Assembly: GCA_029866205.1 (NCBI GenBank)
Contig: JARWZT010000022.1
Coordinates: 1 to 64,000 of the forward strand
Reading direction: 5' to 3'
Length of the DNA: 64,000 nucleotides
Source of the DNA: Rhodoferax sp.
GTDB taxonomy: Bacteria > Pseudomonadota > Gammaproteobacteria > Burkholderiales > Burkholderiaceae_C
Shown: piece after piece, positions 6,716-17,977 of the stretch
Numbering within the stretch: the first letter of the stretch is position 1
Layout: the number at the start of each line of letters is the position of its first letter
Made by a program: the position numbers and the translations under genes
Notes under the pieces: generated by a model
Database searches by the model: none
The model's input: only the letters and a program-made list of their open reading frames with translations
Told to the model about the DNA's origin: nothing

Positions 6716-8398
6716 TCAAGCCCACTGCACCGGGCTTTTATCGGCGTACCAGCCCTCGACTTTGGGCTCGACCACGCTCTCGATACGGCTGCGCCGGATC
6801 TTCATGGTGGGCGTCAGGCATCCGTTTTCGATCGACCAAGGGTCTTTGGCGACCACCAGCATTTGCAGTTTTTCGTAGTCTGCGACCTGGGCGTTGACTT
6901 GGTTGAGCAATTGCGCAAGCTGTGCCTGCGCATCGGCACGAAACGCCGGGTCGTTTTGTTTGGGACGGAACTCCTCACCCAGCACAACGACCGCATAAGC
7001 CGCCGGTTGGCCCAGACCCGAGACCATGCTGCTTTCCACCAGCGGATGGATGTTGAGCAGATTCTCAATCGGTGCGGGCGCCACGTATTTGCCCTTGGAG
7101 GTCTTGAAAAGCTCTTTCAGGCGTCCGGTCACCTTGAGCTGGCCATCGGCGCTCATCGAACCCAGGTCTCCGGTATGGAAGAAGCCATCGGCAGTAAAGC
7201 ACTCGGCATCCAGATCGGGGCGCTTGTAGTAGCCCACCATCTGGCCTGGCGACTTGATCAGAATTTCGCCCTCTGGGCTGATACGCGCTTGGACGCCAGG
7301 GTTGGCAATGCCCACAAAGCCCGGCTCGCTGAATTCGGGCGTCGCGGTATGGGAGTAGGCAAAGTCTTCGGTCATGCCCAAGCCTTCAAGCAACTGCAAA
7401 CCGAGGCTACGGTACCAGCGGATCAGGTCGGCGGGCAAAGGTGCCGACCCACTGAACGCCAAAACAGCCTGATCCAGGCCGAGACCGGTCAAAATCTTGC
7501 GTGCCACGATCTTGTTAAGCAGCGGTATGCGCAGCAGGAGTGCCAGTTTGCGCGCCGGCATTTTGGCAAATACGGCCTGCTGAAACTTGAGCCAAAGACG
7601 CGGCACCGAAACGAACAAGGTTGGTCGGGCCCGCTGCAGGTCCGCCGCAAAGGTGTCCAAAGACTCCGCAAAAAACACGTGGACGCGTCCCACAACGAAG
7701 GCGTTGCACTCGATCACGGCACGCTCGAACACGTGGGCCAGCGGCAGGTAAGACAGAACGCGGTGCTCCTGCCCATCGGCAACTGCGCCACTCATGTTCT
7801 GACTGGACGAATACTCACAGGCGGCGGTGATGCGCTCGAAGCTGTGCATCACTCCCTTGGGTTGACCGGTAGAGCCCGAGGTGTAAATCAACATGGCCAA
7901 ATCGCTGCCGGCACGCTGGGGGAAGCCCGCCATCGGTGCGGTGCGTCCAGTAATGGCATCCCAAGTGTCGTAGGTCGTGGCGGGCGCCAGCGGAAATGCA
8001 ATACGCGGAATATGCGCGGGCACGCCCGGCATTTGCTCGGGCCAAGTGTCGAGCTTGCCCACAAACAGCAAACTTGCCTCGCTGTGCTCAAGTACAAAGC
8101 GCACGGTGGTCGCGGCTTCGGTCGGAAAAATTGCCACCGTGGTGTAGCCCGCCATCCAAATGGCCAGTTCGGCCATGAAAAAGTGGGCGCAATTCTTGGA
8201 CAGGATGCCAATGCGGGCACCCGGCGCAAAACCCAAGCTTTGCAGATGGGTGGCCATGCGCCGCGCCTGATCCATGGTCTGGGCCCACGAATAGTCGGCC
8301 ACCTGGCCTTGGCCCAAGGGCTGGGTAAGAAACACGGTGTTCGCGAGTTGCTTTTCGTGCTCGTAGATGTAGTCCAACATCAGCTTGGGTGTGTTCAT
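6716..8398 (-). CDS. AMP-binding long-chain acyl-CoA ligase
   Basis: The 560-residue protein is an adenylate-forming enzyme. The AMP-binding P-loop YTSGSTGQPKG lies near residues 172-182, and the GYYKRPDLDAECFTADGFFHTGDLG region with the later GRLKELFKTSKGKYVAP hinge follows. The last part resembles the long-chain (FadD15/ACSBG) branch rather than acetyl-CoA synthetases. It activates a fatty acid to its CoA thioester with ATP. It is the last gene of a minus-strand group with an SDR (93-base gap) and fadH, which suggests unsaturated fatty-acid or similar acyl catabolism. Confidence 0.9.
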   Translation of the reverse strand: MNTPKLMLDYIYEHEKQLANTVFLTQPLGQGQVADYSWAQTMDQARRMATHLQSLGFAPGARIGILSKNCAHFFMAELAIWMAGYTTVAIFPTEAATTVRFVLEHSEASLLFVGKLDTWPEQMPGVPAHIPRIAFPLAPATTYDTWDAITGRTAPMAGFPQRAGSDLAMLIYTSGSTGQPKGVMHSFERITAACEYSSSQNMSGAVADGQEHRVLSYLPLAHVFERAVIECNAFVVGRVHVFFAESLDTFAADLQRARPTLFVSVPRLWLKFQQAVFAKMPARKLALLLRIPLLNKIVARKILTGLGLDQAVLAFSGSAPLPADLIRWYRSLGLQLLEGLGMTEDFAYSHTATPEFSEPGFVGIANPGVQARISPEGEILIKSPGQMVGYYKRPDLDAECFTADGFFHTGDLGSMSADGQLKVTGRLKELFKTSKGKYVAPAPIENLLNIHPLVESSMVSGLGQPAAYAVVVLGEEFRPKQNDPAFRADAQAQLAQLLNQVNAQVADYEKLQMLVVAKDPWSIENGCLTPTMKIRRSRIESVVEPKVEGWYADKSPVQWA

Positions 8399-8491
8399 GA
8401 TGGGTTCTCCTGGATTGTTATGTTGATTTGGATGGGCGACTCTGGACCACCTTGGCGCAGACGTGAGACGCTTATCGGAGTGCTCTTGGAC

Positions 8492-9301
8492 CTATGCCGT
8501 ACCGACTGCACCACCGTCGCAGGCAATCGTCTGGCCCACGACATATTCCCCCGCCCGCGAGCACAGGAATATAGCCAGTCCGGCGATGTCTTGGGCAGTA
8601 CCCACACGCCCGCTGGGGTTGGACTGGCCAATCCGGTCCCAATTCACCCCCTCGGTTTCTCCACCAAACCCGACGCCGGTGCTCAGCATCCAGGTAGGAA
8701 AGGGCCCTGGGGCAATGGTGTTGAACAAGATCCGCTCTTTGGTCAGGTGCGTCGCCATAAAGCGCGTCAGGTGGTGCACTGCCGCTTTGGAGGCGCCATA
8801 GGAAAACGCATCAAAGGCCGAGCTCTTGATGCCGTCAATCGACCCGATATTGATGACCCGGGCAGGACTCGCTCCCTGACCCGACGCCCGCAACAGCGGA
8901 AGCAGTTTCTGCGTCAGAAAAAATACGCCTTTGACGTTGGTGTCCATTACCTTGTCCCAGCCCACCTCAGGAAACTGGTCCAGCGGTGCGCCCCACGAGG
9001 CACCGGCGTTGTTGACCAGAATATCGAGCTTGGGCTCGCGGGCCGCCACCTGACTCGCCAGGCTTTCCACACCGTCCAGTTTGGACAGATCCGCAGGCAA
9101 GGCGACGCACTCGGCGCCATAGGTTTCGCTCAGACGCTGCGCCGTGGCCTGGCAGGCATCTCCCTTGCGGGACGAGATGTACACCTTGGCACCCTGGGAC
9201 AAAAACCCAGCCGCGATCATTTCGCCAATGCCGCGGGAGCCCCCGGTGACCAGTGCTGTTTTTCCACGGATGGAAAAGAGATTGGAAAAGTCTGCAGTCA
9301 T
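8492..9301 (-). CDS. Short-chain dehydrogenase/reductase
   Basis: The 269-residue protein shows the classical SDR pattern: TGGSRGIG at 19-26 for the dinucleotide, VNNAGASWG in the middle, and the catalytic Y-x-x-x-K in FSYGASKAAVHHL. The end, YVVGQTIACDGGAVGTA, is the usual substrate-loop tail. It lies 21 bases downstream of fadH in the same direction, and upstream of the acyl-CoA ligase. A role as a hydroxyacyl or ketoacyl reductase is plausible from that context, but SDR substrates cannot be assigned from sequence alone. Confidence 0.88.
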   Translation of the reverse strand: MTADFSNLFSIRGKTALVTGGSRGIGEMIAAGFLSQGAKVYISSRKGDACQATAQRLSETYGAECVALPADLSKLDGVESLASQVAAREPKLDILVNNAGASWGAPLDQFPEVGWDKVMDTNVKGVFFLTQKLLPLLRASGQGASPARVINIGSIDGIKSSAFDAFSYGASKAAVHHLTRFMATHLTKERILFNTIAPGPFPTWMLSTGVGFGGETEGVNWDRIGQSNPSGRVGTAQDIAGLAIFLCSRAGEYVVGQTIACDGGAVGTA

Positions 9302-9322
9302 GGAGGTTCTCCGTAATAAGAA

Positions 9323-11395
<2,073 letters not shown>

Positions 11396-11555
11396 TCAAA
11401 ACTCTCCGAAAATACAAGAATATTTGGGCGCAGGTTTCAGCGCGGCGCGAGTTTAGGCTAGTGGCGCACACGACAAGATTGCTTTATGCGACAACCGGGG
11501 CGACTTGCCCGCGGGTTACGATGCGGCATTACCTATTTATCGTGAGCGCACCCCC

Positions 11556-12674
11556 ATGAAAACCAAAGCCGCCGTCGCCTGGAAAGCAGGTCAAGCCTTG
11601 ACCATTGAAACCGTAGACCTGCAAGGGCCAAAATTTGGTGAAGTGCTGGTGGAAATCAAGGCTACGGGCATCTGCCACACCGACTACTACACCCTCTCGG
11701 GCGCAGACCCGGAGGGCATTTTTCCGGCCATCCTGGGCCACGAGGGTGCGGGCATTGTGGTGGACGTGGGGCCCGGCGTGACCACCCTCAAAAAGGGCGA
11801 CCACGTCATTCCCCTGTACACCCCCGAATGCCGGGAATGCAAGTTTTGCCTGAGTCGCAAGACCAACCTGTGCCAGCGGATCCGCAGCACCCAGGGCAAA
11901 GGCCTGATGCCCGACGCGAGCAGCCGCTTCAGTCTGGATGGCCAGCCCATTTTTCATTACATGGGCACCAGCACCTTCAGCAACCACACCGTGGTGCCCG
12001 AGATCGCCCTGGCCAAAATCCGCGAAGACGCACCCTTTGACAAGGTGTGCTACATCGGCTGCGGCGTGACCACCGGTATTGGCGCGGTGCTGTTTACCGC
12101 CAAGGTCGAAGCTGGCGCCAACGTGGTGGTGTTTGGGCTGGGCGGCATTGGGCTGAATGTGATCCAGGGCGCAAAGATGGTGGGTGCGGACAAGATCATC
12201 GGGGTCGACATCAACCCGGCACGCCAGGCCATGGCGCGCAAGTTTGGCATGACCCACTTTTTGAACCCCAAGGAGATTGAGGCCGCCGGTGGCAACCTGG
12301 TGGATTCCATCGTGCAACTCACCGACGGCGGGGCCGACTACAGCTTTGAGTGCATCGGCAACACCAAAGTCATGCGCCAGGCGCTGGAATGCACGCACAA
12401 GGGTTGGGGACGCAGCATCATCATTGGCGTGGCCGAAGCCGGCGCCGAAATCAGCACCCGGCCCTTTCAGCTGGTCACCGGCCGCAAATGGGAGGGCTCG
12501 GCCTTTGGCGGGGCACGTGGTCGCACCGATGTACCCAAAATTGTGGACTGGTACATGGACGGCAAGATCAATATCGACGACCTGATCACCCACACCATGC
12601 CCTTGGAGGACATCAACAAAGGCTTTGACCTGATGAAAAGCGGCGAATCCATCCGGGGCGTGGTGCTGTTTTAG
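11556..12674 (+). CDS. frmA: S-(hydroxymethyl)glutathione dehydrogenase / class III alcohol dehydrogenase
   Basis: The 372-residue zinc alcohol dehydrogenase starts MKTKAAVAWKAGQ. It has catalytic-zinc residues in GICHTDYYT and GHEGAG, the structural-zinc cluster CRECKFCLSRKTNLC, and the NAD-binding GLGGIGLN. This is the class III type that oxidises the formaldehyde-glutathione adduct to S-formylglutathione. I chose the ATG at 11556 because homologues begin there; an upstream frame would add 17 unlike residues. No frmR regulator or S-formylglutathione hydrolase gene is adjacent. gshA lies about 1.1 kb downstream on the other strand. Confidence 0.95.
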   Translation: MKTKAAVAWKAGQALTIETVDLQGPKFGEVLVEIKATGICHTDYYTLSGADPEGIFPAILGHEGAGIVVDVGPGVTTLKKGDHVIPLYTPECRECKFCLSRKTNLCQRIRSTQGKGLMPDASSRFSLDGQPIFHYMGTSTFSNHTVVPEIALAKIREDAPFDKVCYIGCGVTTGIGAVLFTAKVEAGANVVVFGLGGIGLNVIQGAKMVGADKIIGVDINPARQAMARKFGMTHFLNPKEIEAAGGNLVDSIVQLTDGGADYSFECIGNTKVMRQALECTHKGWGRSIIIGVAEAGAEISTRPFQLVTGRKWEGSAFGGARGRTDVPKIVDWYMDGKINIDDLITHTMPLEDINKGFDLMKSGESIRGVVLF

Positions 12675-12711
12675 GGCGCCGCGGGCGACCGGTCAGGGTG
12701 CGGCGTCTGCT

Positions 12712-13698
12712 TTAGTCGCTCTGCTGGTCTTCCTGCGCGTCGCGTTCAGCGCGCGTGGCAGGGCGTGGAATTTTTTTCAGCCGTACCAACCGACTGTGCT
12801 CGATATCGTCTTTTTTGAGTTGCCGCTCGGCGTCCATCTTTTGCCCCACCGCCATCCATTGGGCAAATTCATCAGGCGTCTCCAGCGTCACCCGCCCCAG
12901 GCTACCCGCGCGAAAGTCGTAAATAGCGATCTCGGCAGCCTTTTGCAAATTGATGCGCCCACCGGACTGCAAGGCGCCGCGCTTCTTGCCAATGGCGGCC
13001 AAGATTTCTTCGTCGCTCATGCCAGCCACGCCCTCTGCCTTGTAACGCGCCTCAATTTCGTGCGCGTAGTGCTGGCGCAGGTAGTCCAGCAGCTCCAGCG
13101 CCACCTCTTCTTCATTGAACGCATTGCGTCCAATCGCGCCACTGGCCGCCAGGTTGTAGCCGCTCTTGGCCACGATGATGCGCGGCCAAAGAACGCCCGG
13201 CGTGTCGTACAAATAAAAGTCGTCGGCAATCGTGATGCGCTGCTCGATTTTGGTGACACCGGCCTCGTCACCAGTTTTCGCCGAACGCTTGCCCTTGAGG
13301 GTGTTGATCAGCGTGGACTTGCCCACATTGGGAATGCCACAAATCAGCACCCGCATGGGCTTGGCCATGCCGCCGCGGTTGGGCGCCAGGGTATGGCAAG
13401 CCGCCACCAGCGCGCGCGCCGGAGTGCTCATGCTGGCGTCCAGCCCCAGCGCACGCACTCCGGGCATCGCGTTGTAGTGCGCCAACCACTGTTCGGTCCG
13501 CACCGGGTCGGCCAAGTCTTGTTTGTTCAGCACCTTGAGCGCGGGCTTGCCGCTGGTGATTTCGCCCAGCATGGGGTTGGCGCTGGAGCCTGGCAGGCGG
13601 GCATCGAGCAGCTCAATGACGACGTCAATGTCTTTGATGCGCTCGCCAATCGCCTTGCGCGTAAGGTGCATGTGGCCGGGAAACCATTGAATCGCCAT
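12712..13698 (-). CDS. rbgA: Ribosome biogenesis GTPase YlqF/RbgA
   Basis: The 328-residue protein is a circularly permuted GTPase. The G4 motif NKQD (58-61) precedes G1 GIPNVGKS (121-128) and G3 DTPG (165-168). It begins with the family signature QWFPGHMHLTRK. In Bacillus subtilis RbgA helps late assembly of the 50S subunit. The last ~70 residues are helical and charged (LKKIPRPATRAERDAQ), longer than minimal homologues. It lies downstream of gshA on the same strand with an 87-base gap that contains a hairpin, so coupling to gshA is uncertain. Confidence 0.92.
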   Translation of the reverse strand: MAIQWFPGHMHLTRKAIGERIKDIDVVIELLDARLPGSSANPMLGEITSGKPALKVLNKQDLADPVRTEQWLAHYNAMPGVRALGLDASMSTPARALVAACHTLAPNRGGMAKPMRVLICGIPNVGKSTLINTLKGKRSAKTGDEAGVTKIEQRITIADDFYLYDTPGVLWPRIIVAKSGYNLAASGAIGRNAFNEEEVALELLDYLRQHYAHEIEARYKAEGVAGMSDEEILAAIGKKRGALQSGGRINLQKAAEIAIYDFRAGSLGRVTLETPDEFAQWMAVGQKMDAERQLKKDDIEHSRLVRLKKIPRPATRAERDAQEDQQSD

Positions 13699-13753
13699 AG
13701 TTTTATTCTTCTTTCAGTCACCGTCAGGGCCCCGATTGTCCGGCACTTTGTGC

Positions 13754-13773
13754 GCGCCGCTTGCGTGCGGCGC
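13754..13773. terminator. GC-rich hairpin between gshA and rbgA
   Basis: GCGCCGC and GCGGCGC pair perfectly around a 6-base loop between the gshA stop and the rbgA start. No T-run follows on the minus strand, so it may attenuate or protect RNA rather than terminate. Confidence 0.3.
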
Positions 13774-13785
13774 ACCGGCTTCGGT

Positions 13786-15315
13786 TCAGGCGCTTCGGCC
13801 CAGGCGTTCGGGCGACAGGTACTGCGCCAGATACTGGTCAAACGGCAGCGTGTCGGCGGCTTCGATGGCGCGCTGCTGCTGACGTGAGGCCTCGGCCAAT
13901 TGCTCAAAATGGGCCAGCGCATGGGCTTCCAGCGGCACGGCCAATTCTTGGAACTTGACCTGCGCCGAACGGGATTTTGCAAACGCGGCAAAAGAGCCCC
14001 CAAAATCTCGCGCCATCGCCTCTAACACCCGCGCTGAGGGCAGCGTCTGGGGATGGTGCAAAGCGTGTTCGGCGTGGGCTACGGCCTCGGCGTATTCGCT
14101 GCCTCCATGCGCTGCGTCCAAGCTCTGGGCCAGCGGTGCAAACTCTTTCACCAACTGAAGGCCCCAGTCTGTCAGCGCGATCTGGGCATCGCCCCGCTGA
14201 AGCACAAGCCCGGGCTCACGCCCCCGCTCGGCAACACACTGCTGGTTGCGCGACATGGCCGCGATTTCTTGGGGCGAATCATCCGGACTGGGTTGACTCA
14301 GACAATGCAACAAAAAGACATCCAAAAAGCGCAGGGTTCGGGCATGGATGCCCACCGGCTCAAACGGGTCAAGGTCCATCAGCCGGACTTCCACGTACTC
14401 CACACCGCGTTCGCGCAACGCATGCAGCGGACGCTCTCCCTGAAAAATGACGCGCTTGGGCCGGATCGTGCCGTAAAACTCGTTTTCTATCTGAAGCAAA
14501 CTGGTCGTCAGCTGACGAAAGTGGCCGTCTGGGGCCTTCAGGCCAATGGCTTCGTAGGGCGCATAAGGCACCGTCAGTGCCTGGTGCAGCGAGGCAGCGT
14601 AGCCCTCCAGGCTGTTGTAGCTCACGGCCAATGCACTTTGCGCATCGCTTTGGTAACCCAAGCGGCCCATGCGAAGCGATGTAGCGTAAGGCAAACCCAT
14701 GCTGCCGGGGTGCAAAGCCTCCAGGGAATGGTTGCGGCCCGCCACAAAGGACTCGCACACCGCCGGTGACGCGCCAAAGAGGTACAGCAGCAAAAAAGCG
14801 TGCCGACGAAAATTGCGAATCAGCCCAAAGTAGGCTTCGCTGGAGAGCCCCGGCATCGACCAGTTGTAGTGGATGCCCGAGATGGTTTGCATGCGCCGCC
14901 CGTATCGGTAGCCCAGTCCGCGCCGGTACACGGTTTTGGCCTGCCCCACGTTGGAGCTGCCGTAGTGACCCAGCGGAATGGCCTCGTCGGCCGGCAGCTC
15001 ACAGGGCATGCTCGACACCCAAAGCAACTCGTCACCCATGGATTGCAGGGTGTACTTCTGAACCTGGCGCAACTCGTCAATGCAGCTTTGCACACCGATA
15101 TGCACGCCGGTAATCAGCTCGATTTGGGACTCACTGAAATCGGTGGTGATGTGGGGATGCGTGAGCGCCGAACCCAGCTCTGCGGGATGCGGTGTACGCA
15201 CCAAAGACCCCTCTGGATCGCAGCGCAGGCTTTCTTTTTCGATGCCCCGGCGAATGCCCAGCAGGGCTTGCGTGCTCATGCCTTCCAGGGCGGTATTGCT
15301 TTCTGTCATGCCCAT
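13786..15315 (-). CDS. gshA: Glutamate-cysteine ligase
   Basis: The 509-residue protein matches the proteobacterial GshA type (E. coli, about 518 residues), which joins glutamate and cysteine in the first step of glutathione synthesis. It begins with the family block IRRGIEKESLR and contains FSESQIELITG, YGRRMQTISGIHYN and the later YVEVRLMDLDPF motif. A second in-frame ATG two codons in (MTESNTALEG) could also serve. Glutathione is needed by several other products of this window (a GST, FrmA and GloA). It is not linked here to gshB. Confidence 0.95.
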   Translation of the reverse strand: MGMTESNTALEGMSTQALLGIRRGIEKESLRCDPEGSLVRTPHPAELGSALTHPHITTDFSESQIELITGVHIGVQSCIDELRQVQKYTLQSMGDELLWVSSMPCELPADEAIPLGHYGSSNVGQAKTVYRRGLGYRYGRRMQTISGIHYNWSMPGLSSEAYFGLIRNFRRHAFLLLYLFGASPAVCESFVAGRNHSLEALHPGSMGLPYATSLRMGRLGYQSDAQSALAVSYNSLEGYAASLHQALTVPYAPYEAIGLKAPDGHFRQLTTSLLQIENEFYGTIRPKRVIFQGERPLHALRERGVEYVEVRLMDLDPFEPVGIHARTLRFLDVFLLHCLSQPSPDDSPQEIAAMSRNQQCVAERGREPGLVLQRGDAQIALTDWGLQLVKEFAPLAQSLDAAHGGSEYAEAVAHAEHALHHPQTLPSARVLEAMARDFGGSFAAFAKSRSAQVKFQELAVPLEAHALAHFEQLAEASRQQQRAIEAADTLPFDQYLAQYLSPERLGRSA

Positions 15316-15420
15316 AGGCCCTCAAAATCCATTCAACGGCTGTGAAGTTAGCACAGTGGTATGCAAATGAGGTGATAACGGGCTATTACAAGCGCCACCC
15401 CCTTCAAATGCAAGCGACTT

Positions 15421-16329
15421 TCAGGCCAGATGCTGGCTCGCACGGCCAATTTCATGGGCACCTTGGGCGGCGCCGCTGGCCGGCACCGCCGCGCCGGTAC
15501 TGTCGATGACTTGCGCCAACTGCGATTGCAACTTCTCGGGTGCATCGCTGTCCAACCCGATCCAGATACCTTGGGTAAGCGTGATCTGCGCGGCCTCAAC
15601 ACTGCCCGCGCCCGCACACAGAATCGTGCGGGTAGGTGCGTCCTGCGCCACCAGCACCAGCATGGCCGGCACAACGGCTTCCGGCTTCAGGGCTTCCAGA
15701 ATCTGGGGCGGCATCAGGTCTTCGGTCATGCGTGTGGCGGCCGTGGGTGCCAGGCAGTTGACATGGATATTGTTTTTCGCGCCCTCGATCGACAAGGTTT
15801 GCATCAGCCCCACCAGCGCCATCTTGGCCGCGCCATAGTTGCTTTGACCGAAATTGCCATACAGGCCGCTGCTGGACGTGGTCATCAGAATGCGTCCATA
15901 TTTCTGAGCGACCATGTGCGGCCACGCCGCCTTGGTGCAATGCACGGCACCCATCAGGTGCACATCAAGCACCAGGCGGAAATCGTCGATGTCCATCTTG
16001 GCAAAGCTCTTGTCACGCAGGATGCCCGCGTTGTTGACCACAATATCCACCCGGCCCCAGGCATCCACGGCGGACTGCACCATGGCTTGCACGGCCGCAT
16101 AGTCGGTCACCGACGCTCCATTGGCCATGGCCACGCCGCCTGCGGCCTCAATTTCAGCCACGACAGACTGCGCCGCGGTGAGCGAACCACCCGAGCCATC
16201 CCGCGCTCCCCCCAGGTCGTTCACCACCACTTTGGCCCCACGCTTTGCGAGCGCCAGCGCATGCAATCGGCCCAGGCCGCCACCGGCCCCGGTCACAATG
16301 GCTACACGGTCTTTGAAATCCAGGGACAT
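15421..16329 (-). CDS. SDR family protein, (3R)-hydroxyacyl-CoA dehydrogenase-like
   Basis: The 302-residue protein has TGAGGGLGR for NAD binding, NNAGILRDKSF and the catalytic Y-x-x-x-K in QSNYGAAKMALVG. The insertion VVNDLGGARDGSGGS after the second strand is characteristic of the dehydrogenase domain of multifunctional enzyme type 2, so a (3R)-hydroxyacyl-CoA substrate is likely. About 50 residues after the Rossmann domain form a tail (VEAAQITLTQGIWIG to the end) also seen in that group. I chose the ATG at 16329 (MSLDFKDRVA) over one 12 bases upstream. It is divergent from the Nudix gene. Confidence 0.85.
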   Translation of the reverse strand: MSLDFKDRVAIVTGAGGGLGRLHALALAKRGAKVVVNDLGGARDGSGGSLTAAQSVVAEIEAAGGVAMANGASVTDYAAVQAMVQSAVDAWGRVDIVVNNAGILRDKSFAKMDIDDFRLVLDVHLMGAVHCTKAAWPHMVAQKYGRILMTTSSSGLYGNFGQSNYGAAKMALVGLMQTLSIEGAKNNIHVNCLAPTAATRMTEDLMPPQILEALKPEAVVPAMLVLVAQDAPTRTILCAGAGSVEAAQITLTQGIWIGLDSDAPEKLQSQLAQVIDSTGAAVPASGAAQGAHEIGRASQHLA

Positions 16330-16439
16330 AAAATTCTCCAATCAGGGGGCAACTGGCAGCTGGGGCCGCCAAGACAAAGGCCTGACTCTACTGCACACCG
16401 ATTGCAGCCCCGCTCAACCCCGCAACGAATGTGACACGC

Positions 16440-17294
16440 ATGGAACTCAACTCCGAAGTCCCCACCCTCCCCCCCCGTGATGCGGCAACCGTGATCATGC
16501 TGCGCGACGGCGCACACGGACTTGAAGTTTTTTTGGTCAAACGCCATGGCCTGTCGGACGTGTTGGGTGGAGCCTATGTGTTCCCGGGTGGCAAACTTGA
16601 CGCCGCAGACTGTGATGCGGGCCACCACCGCCACTTTGACCGCAGCCCCGCGCTGCTGCACAGCGCGCTGGGCGAGTCTGAAACCGACGAAGCCACGGCT
16701 TGCGGACTTTTTGTTGCGGCCTTGCGGGAGACTTTTGAAGAGTCGGGCGTGCTCTTTGCCACCGCGATCGGTGACACCACGGGTGCTCCACTGCAAGACT
16801 TTCATGCGCGCCTTGCGTCACAGCGATTGCAGTTGCACACCAGCGCCGTACAACCCTGGACCCGGTGGATTACGCCGCGCATGCCGTCGGTGACCAACAA
16901 GCGCTTTGATACCCGGTTTTTCATTGCGGCGATGCCTCATGGGCAACTGGCAGCCCACGATAACGTCGAAGCGACCGAGAGCGCCTGGCTGCCGCCGCGT
17001 ACCGCGCTACAGCACTACTGGGAACGCAAAATCGAACTGGCGCCGCCCCAAATCATGAGCCTTGCGCAGCTGTCCCGCCACGCCACGGTCGCCAGTGCAT
17101 TGGCAGAGGCGTCGAGCCGCCCACCTCCGGTCATCATGCCCGAAGCCTTTAACGAAAATGGTGAACGCGTGATTTGCTACCCCGGTGATTCGCAGCATTC
17201 GGTGGCCCTGCGCGCGATGCCAGGGCCCTCTCGGCTATTCTGGCGCAACAAGCGCTTTGAACCAGAAGGTGGTTTTGAGGCGCTCTTTGATTAG
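16440..17294 (+). CDS. Nudix hydrolase, NUDT19-like
   Basis: The 284-residue protein begins its Nudix domain with VFPGGKLDAAD, and the catalytic half of the box reads LRETFEESGVLF. Between the two lies an insertion of about 40 residues. That split box and the C-terminal half are typical of the NUDT19/RP2p group, members of which hydrolyse CoA and acyl-CoA diphosphates. Divergent orientation next to a probable hydroxyacyl-CoA dehydrogenase gene fits a CoA-related role, but this is inference. The start at 16440 is preceded in frame by a GTG at 16431, which is also possible. Confidence 0.85.
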   Translation: MELNSEVPTLPPRDAATVIMLRDGAHGLEVFLVKRHGLSDVLGGAYVFPGGKLDAADCDAGHHRHFDRSPALLHSALGESETDEATACGLFVAALRETFEESGVLFATAIGDTTGAPLQDFHARLASQRLQLHTSAVQPWTRWITPRMPSVTNKRFDTRFFIAAMPHGQLAAHDNVEATESAWLPPRTALQHYWERKIELAPPQIMSLAQLSRHATVASALAEASSRPPPVIMPEAFNENGERVICYPGDSQHSVALRAMPGPSRLFWRNKRFEPEGGFEALFD

Positions 17295-17437
17295 CCTCAT
17301 CCCCATAGGCAGTCTCAATCATCGGTATTTAACTAGCCAATTAGACGTGGCGCCATGTCGGGGTTAAGCTGGACGCGTCTTTGGCAAATTCTTGTTCAAA
17401 GCAAACGCGTTTTCTTTAACCCTCCAAGGAGATTTCC

Positions 17438-17860
17438 ATGGCAGCACTCAAAGGCTCCAAAACGGAAGACAACCTGAAAGCCGCCTTCGCAGGCGAGTCT
17501 CAGGCCAACCGCCGTTACCTGTATTTCGCGAACAAAGCCGACGTTGAAGGCCAGCCCGACGTGGCAGCACTGTTCCGTTCCACCGCAGAAGGTGAAACCG
17601 GACACGCCCACGGCCACCTCGAGTGGCTTGAGCAGTGCGGCGACCCCGCCACTGGCATGCCTTTTGGCGGCACCCGTGAGAATCTCGCCTCTGCAGTAGC
17701 TGGCGAGACCCACGAGTACACCGACATGTACCCCGGCATGGCTAAGACCGCCCGCGACGAAGGCCACGACGAAGTAGCGGATTGGTTTGAAACCTTGGCT
17801 AAGGCCGAGCGTTCACACGCCAACCGTTACGCCAAAGCATTGGCCGAACTGGTCGATTGA
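17438..17860 (+). CDS. Rubrerythrin (diiron domain only)
   Basis: The 140-residue protein is a ferritin-like four-helix diiron protein. Expected ligands are visible: Glu20 in [12 protein letters not shown], Glu53 with His56 (EGETGHA), Glu90/Glu93 in AGETHEY, and Glu124 with His127 (AERSHA). The C-terminal rubredoxin domain of classical rubrerythrin is absent, so electrons must come from a partner. A strong AAGGAGAT ribosome-binding site precedes the ATG. It is the first gene of a probable operon with an iron-sulfur protein and DUF3501. Rubrerythrins usually reduce hydrogen peroxide; that activity is assumed here. Confidence 0.93.
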   Translation: MAALKGSKTEDNLKAAFAGESQANRRYLYFANKADVEGQPDVAALFRSTAEGETGHAHGHLEWLEQCGDPATGMPFGGTRENLASAVAGETHEYTDMYPGMAKTARDEGHDEVADWFETLAKAERSHANRYAKALAELVD

Positions 17861-17870
17861 TTCTGACGCG

Positions 17871-17890
17871 CCAGCCCTGTAGGGGGCTGG
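17871..17890 (+). other. Intercistronic hairpin after rubrerythrin
   Basis: CCAGCCC and GGGCTGG pair around a 6-base loop, ten bases after the rubrerythrin stop. No T-run follows, so it more likely stabilises the upstream message or reduces read-through to the iron-sulfur gene than terminates fully. Confidence 0.45.
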
Positions 17891-17977
17891 CCTCGATGAA
17901 TTGTCTGTGTTGGGCGTTGCGTGCAGCGCCCAATGCAGAACATTTCTCTCCTACCCTCCTCCGAGCAAAGAATCACC

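Noticed and set aside
6863-9316. An 817-codon open frame on the plus strand opposite the acyl-CoA ligase and SDR
   Set aside because: It spans two well-supported minus-strand genes and their gap. The product is rich in His, Gly and Arg with no family resemblance, a usual antisense artefact of high GC.
12675-12711. Possible terminator between frmA and rbgA
   Set aside because: A GCGCCGC/GCGGCGT pair has a mismatch, a long loop and no T-run; too weak to list.
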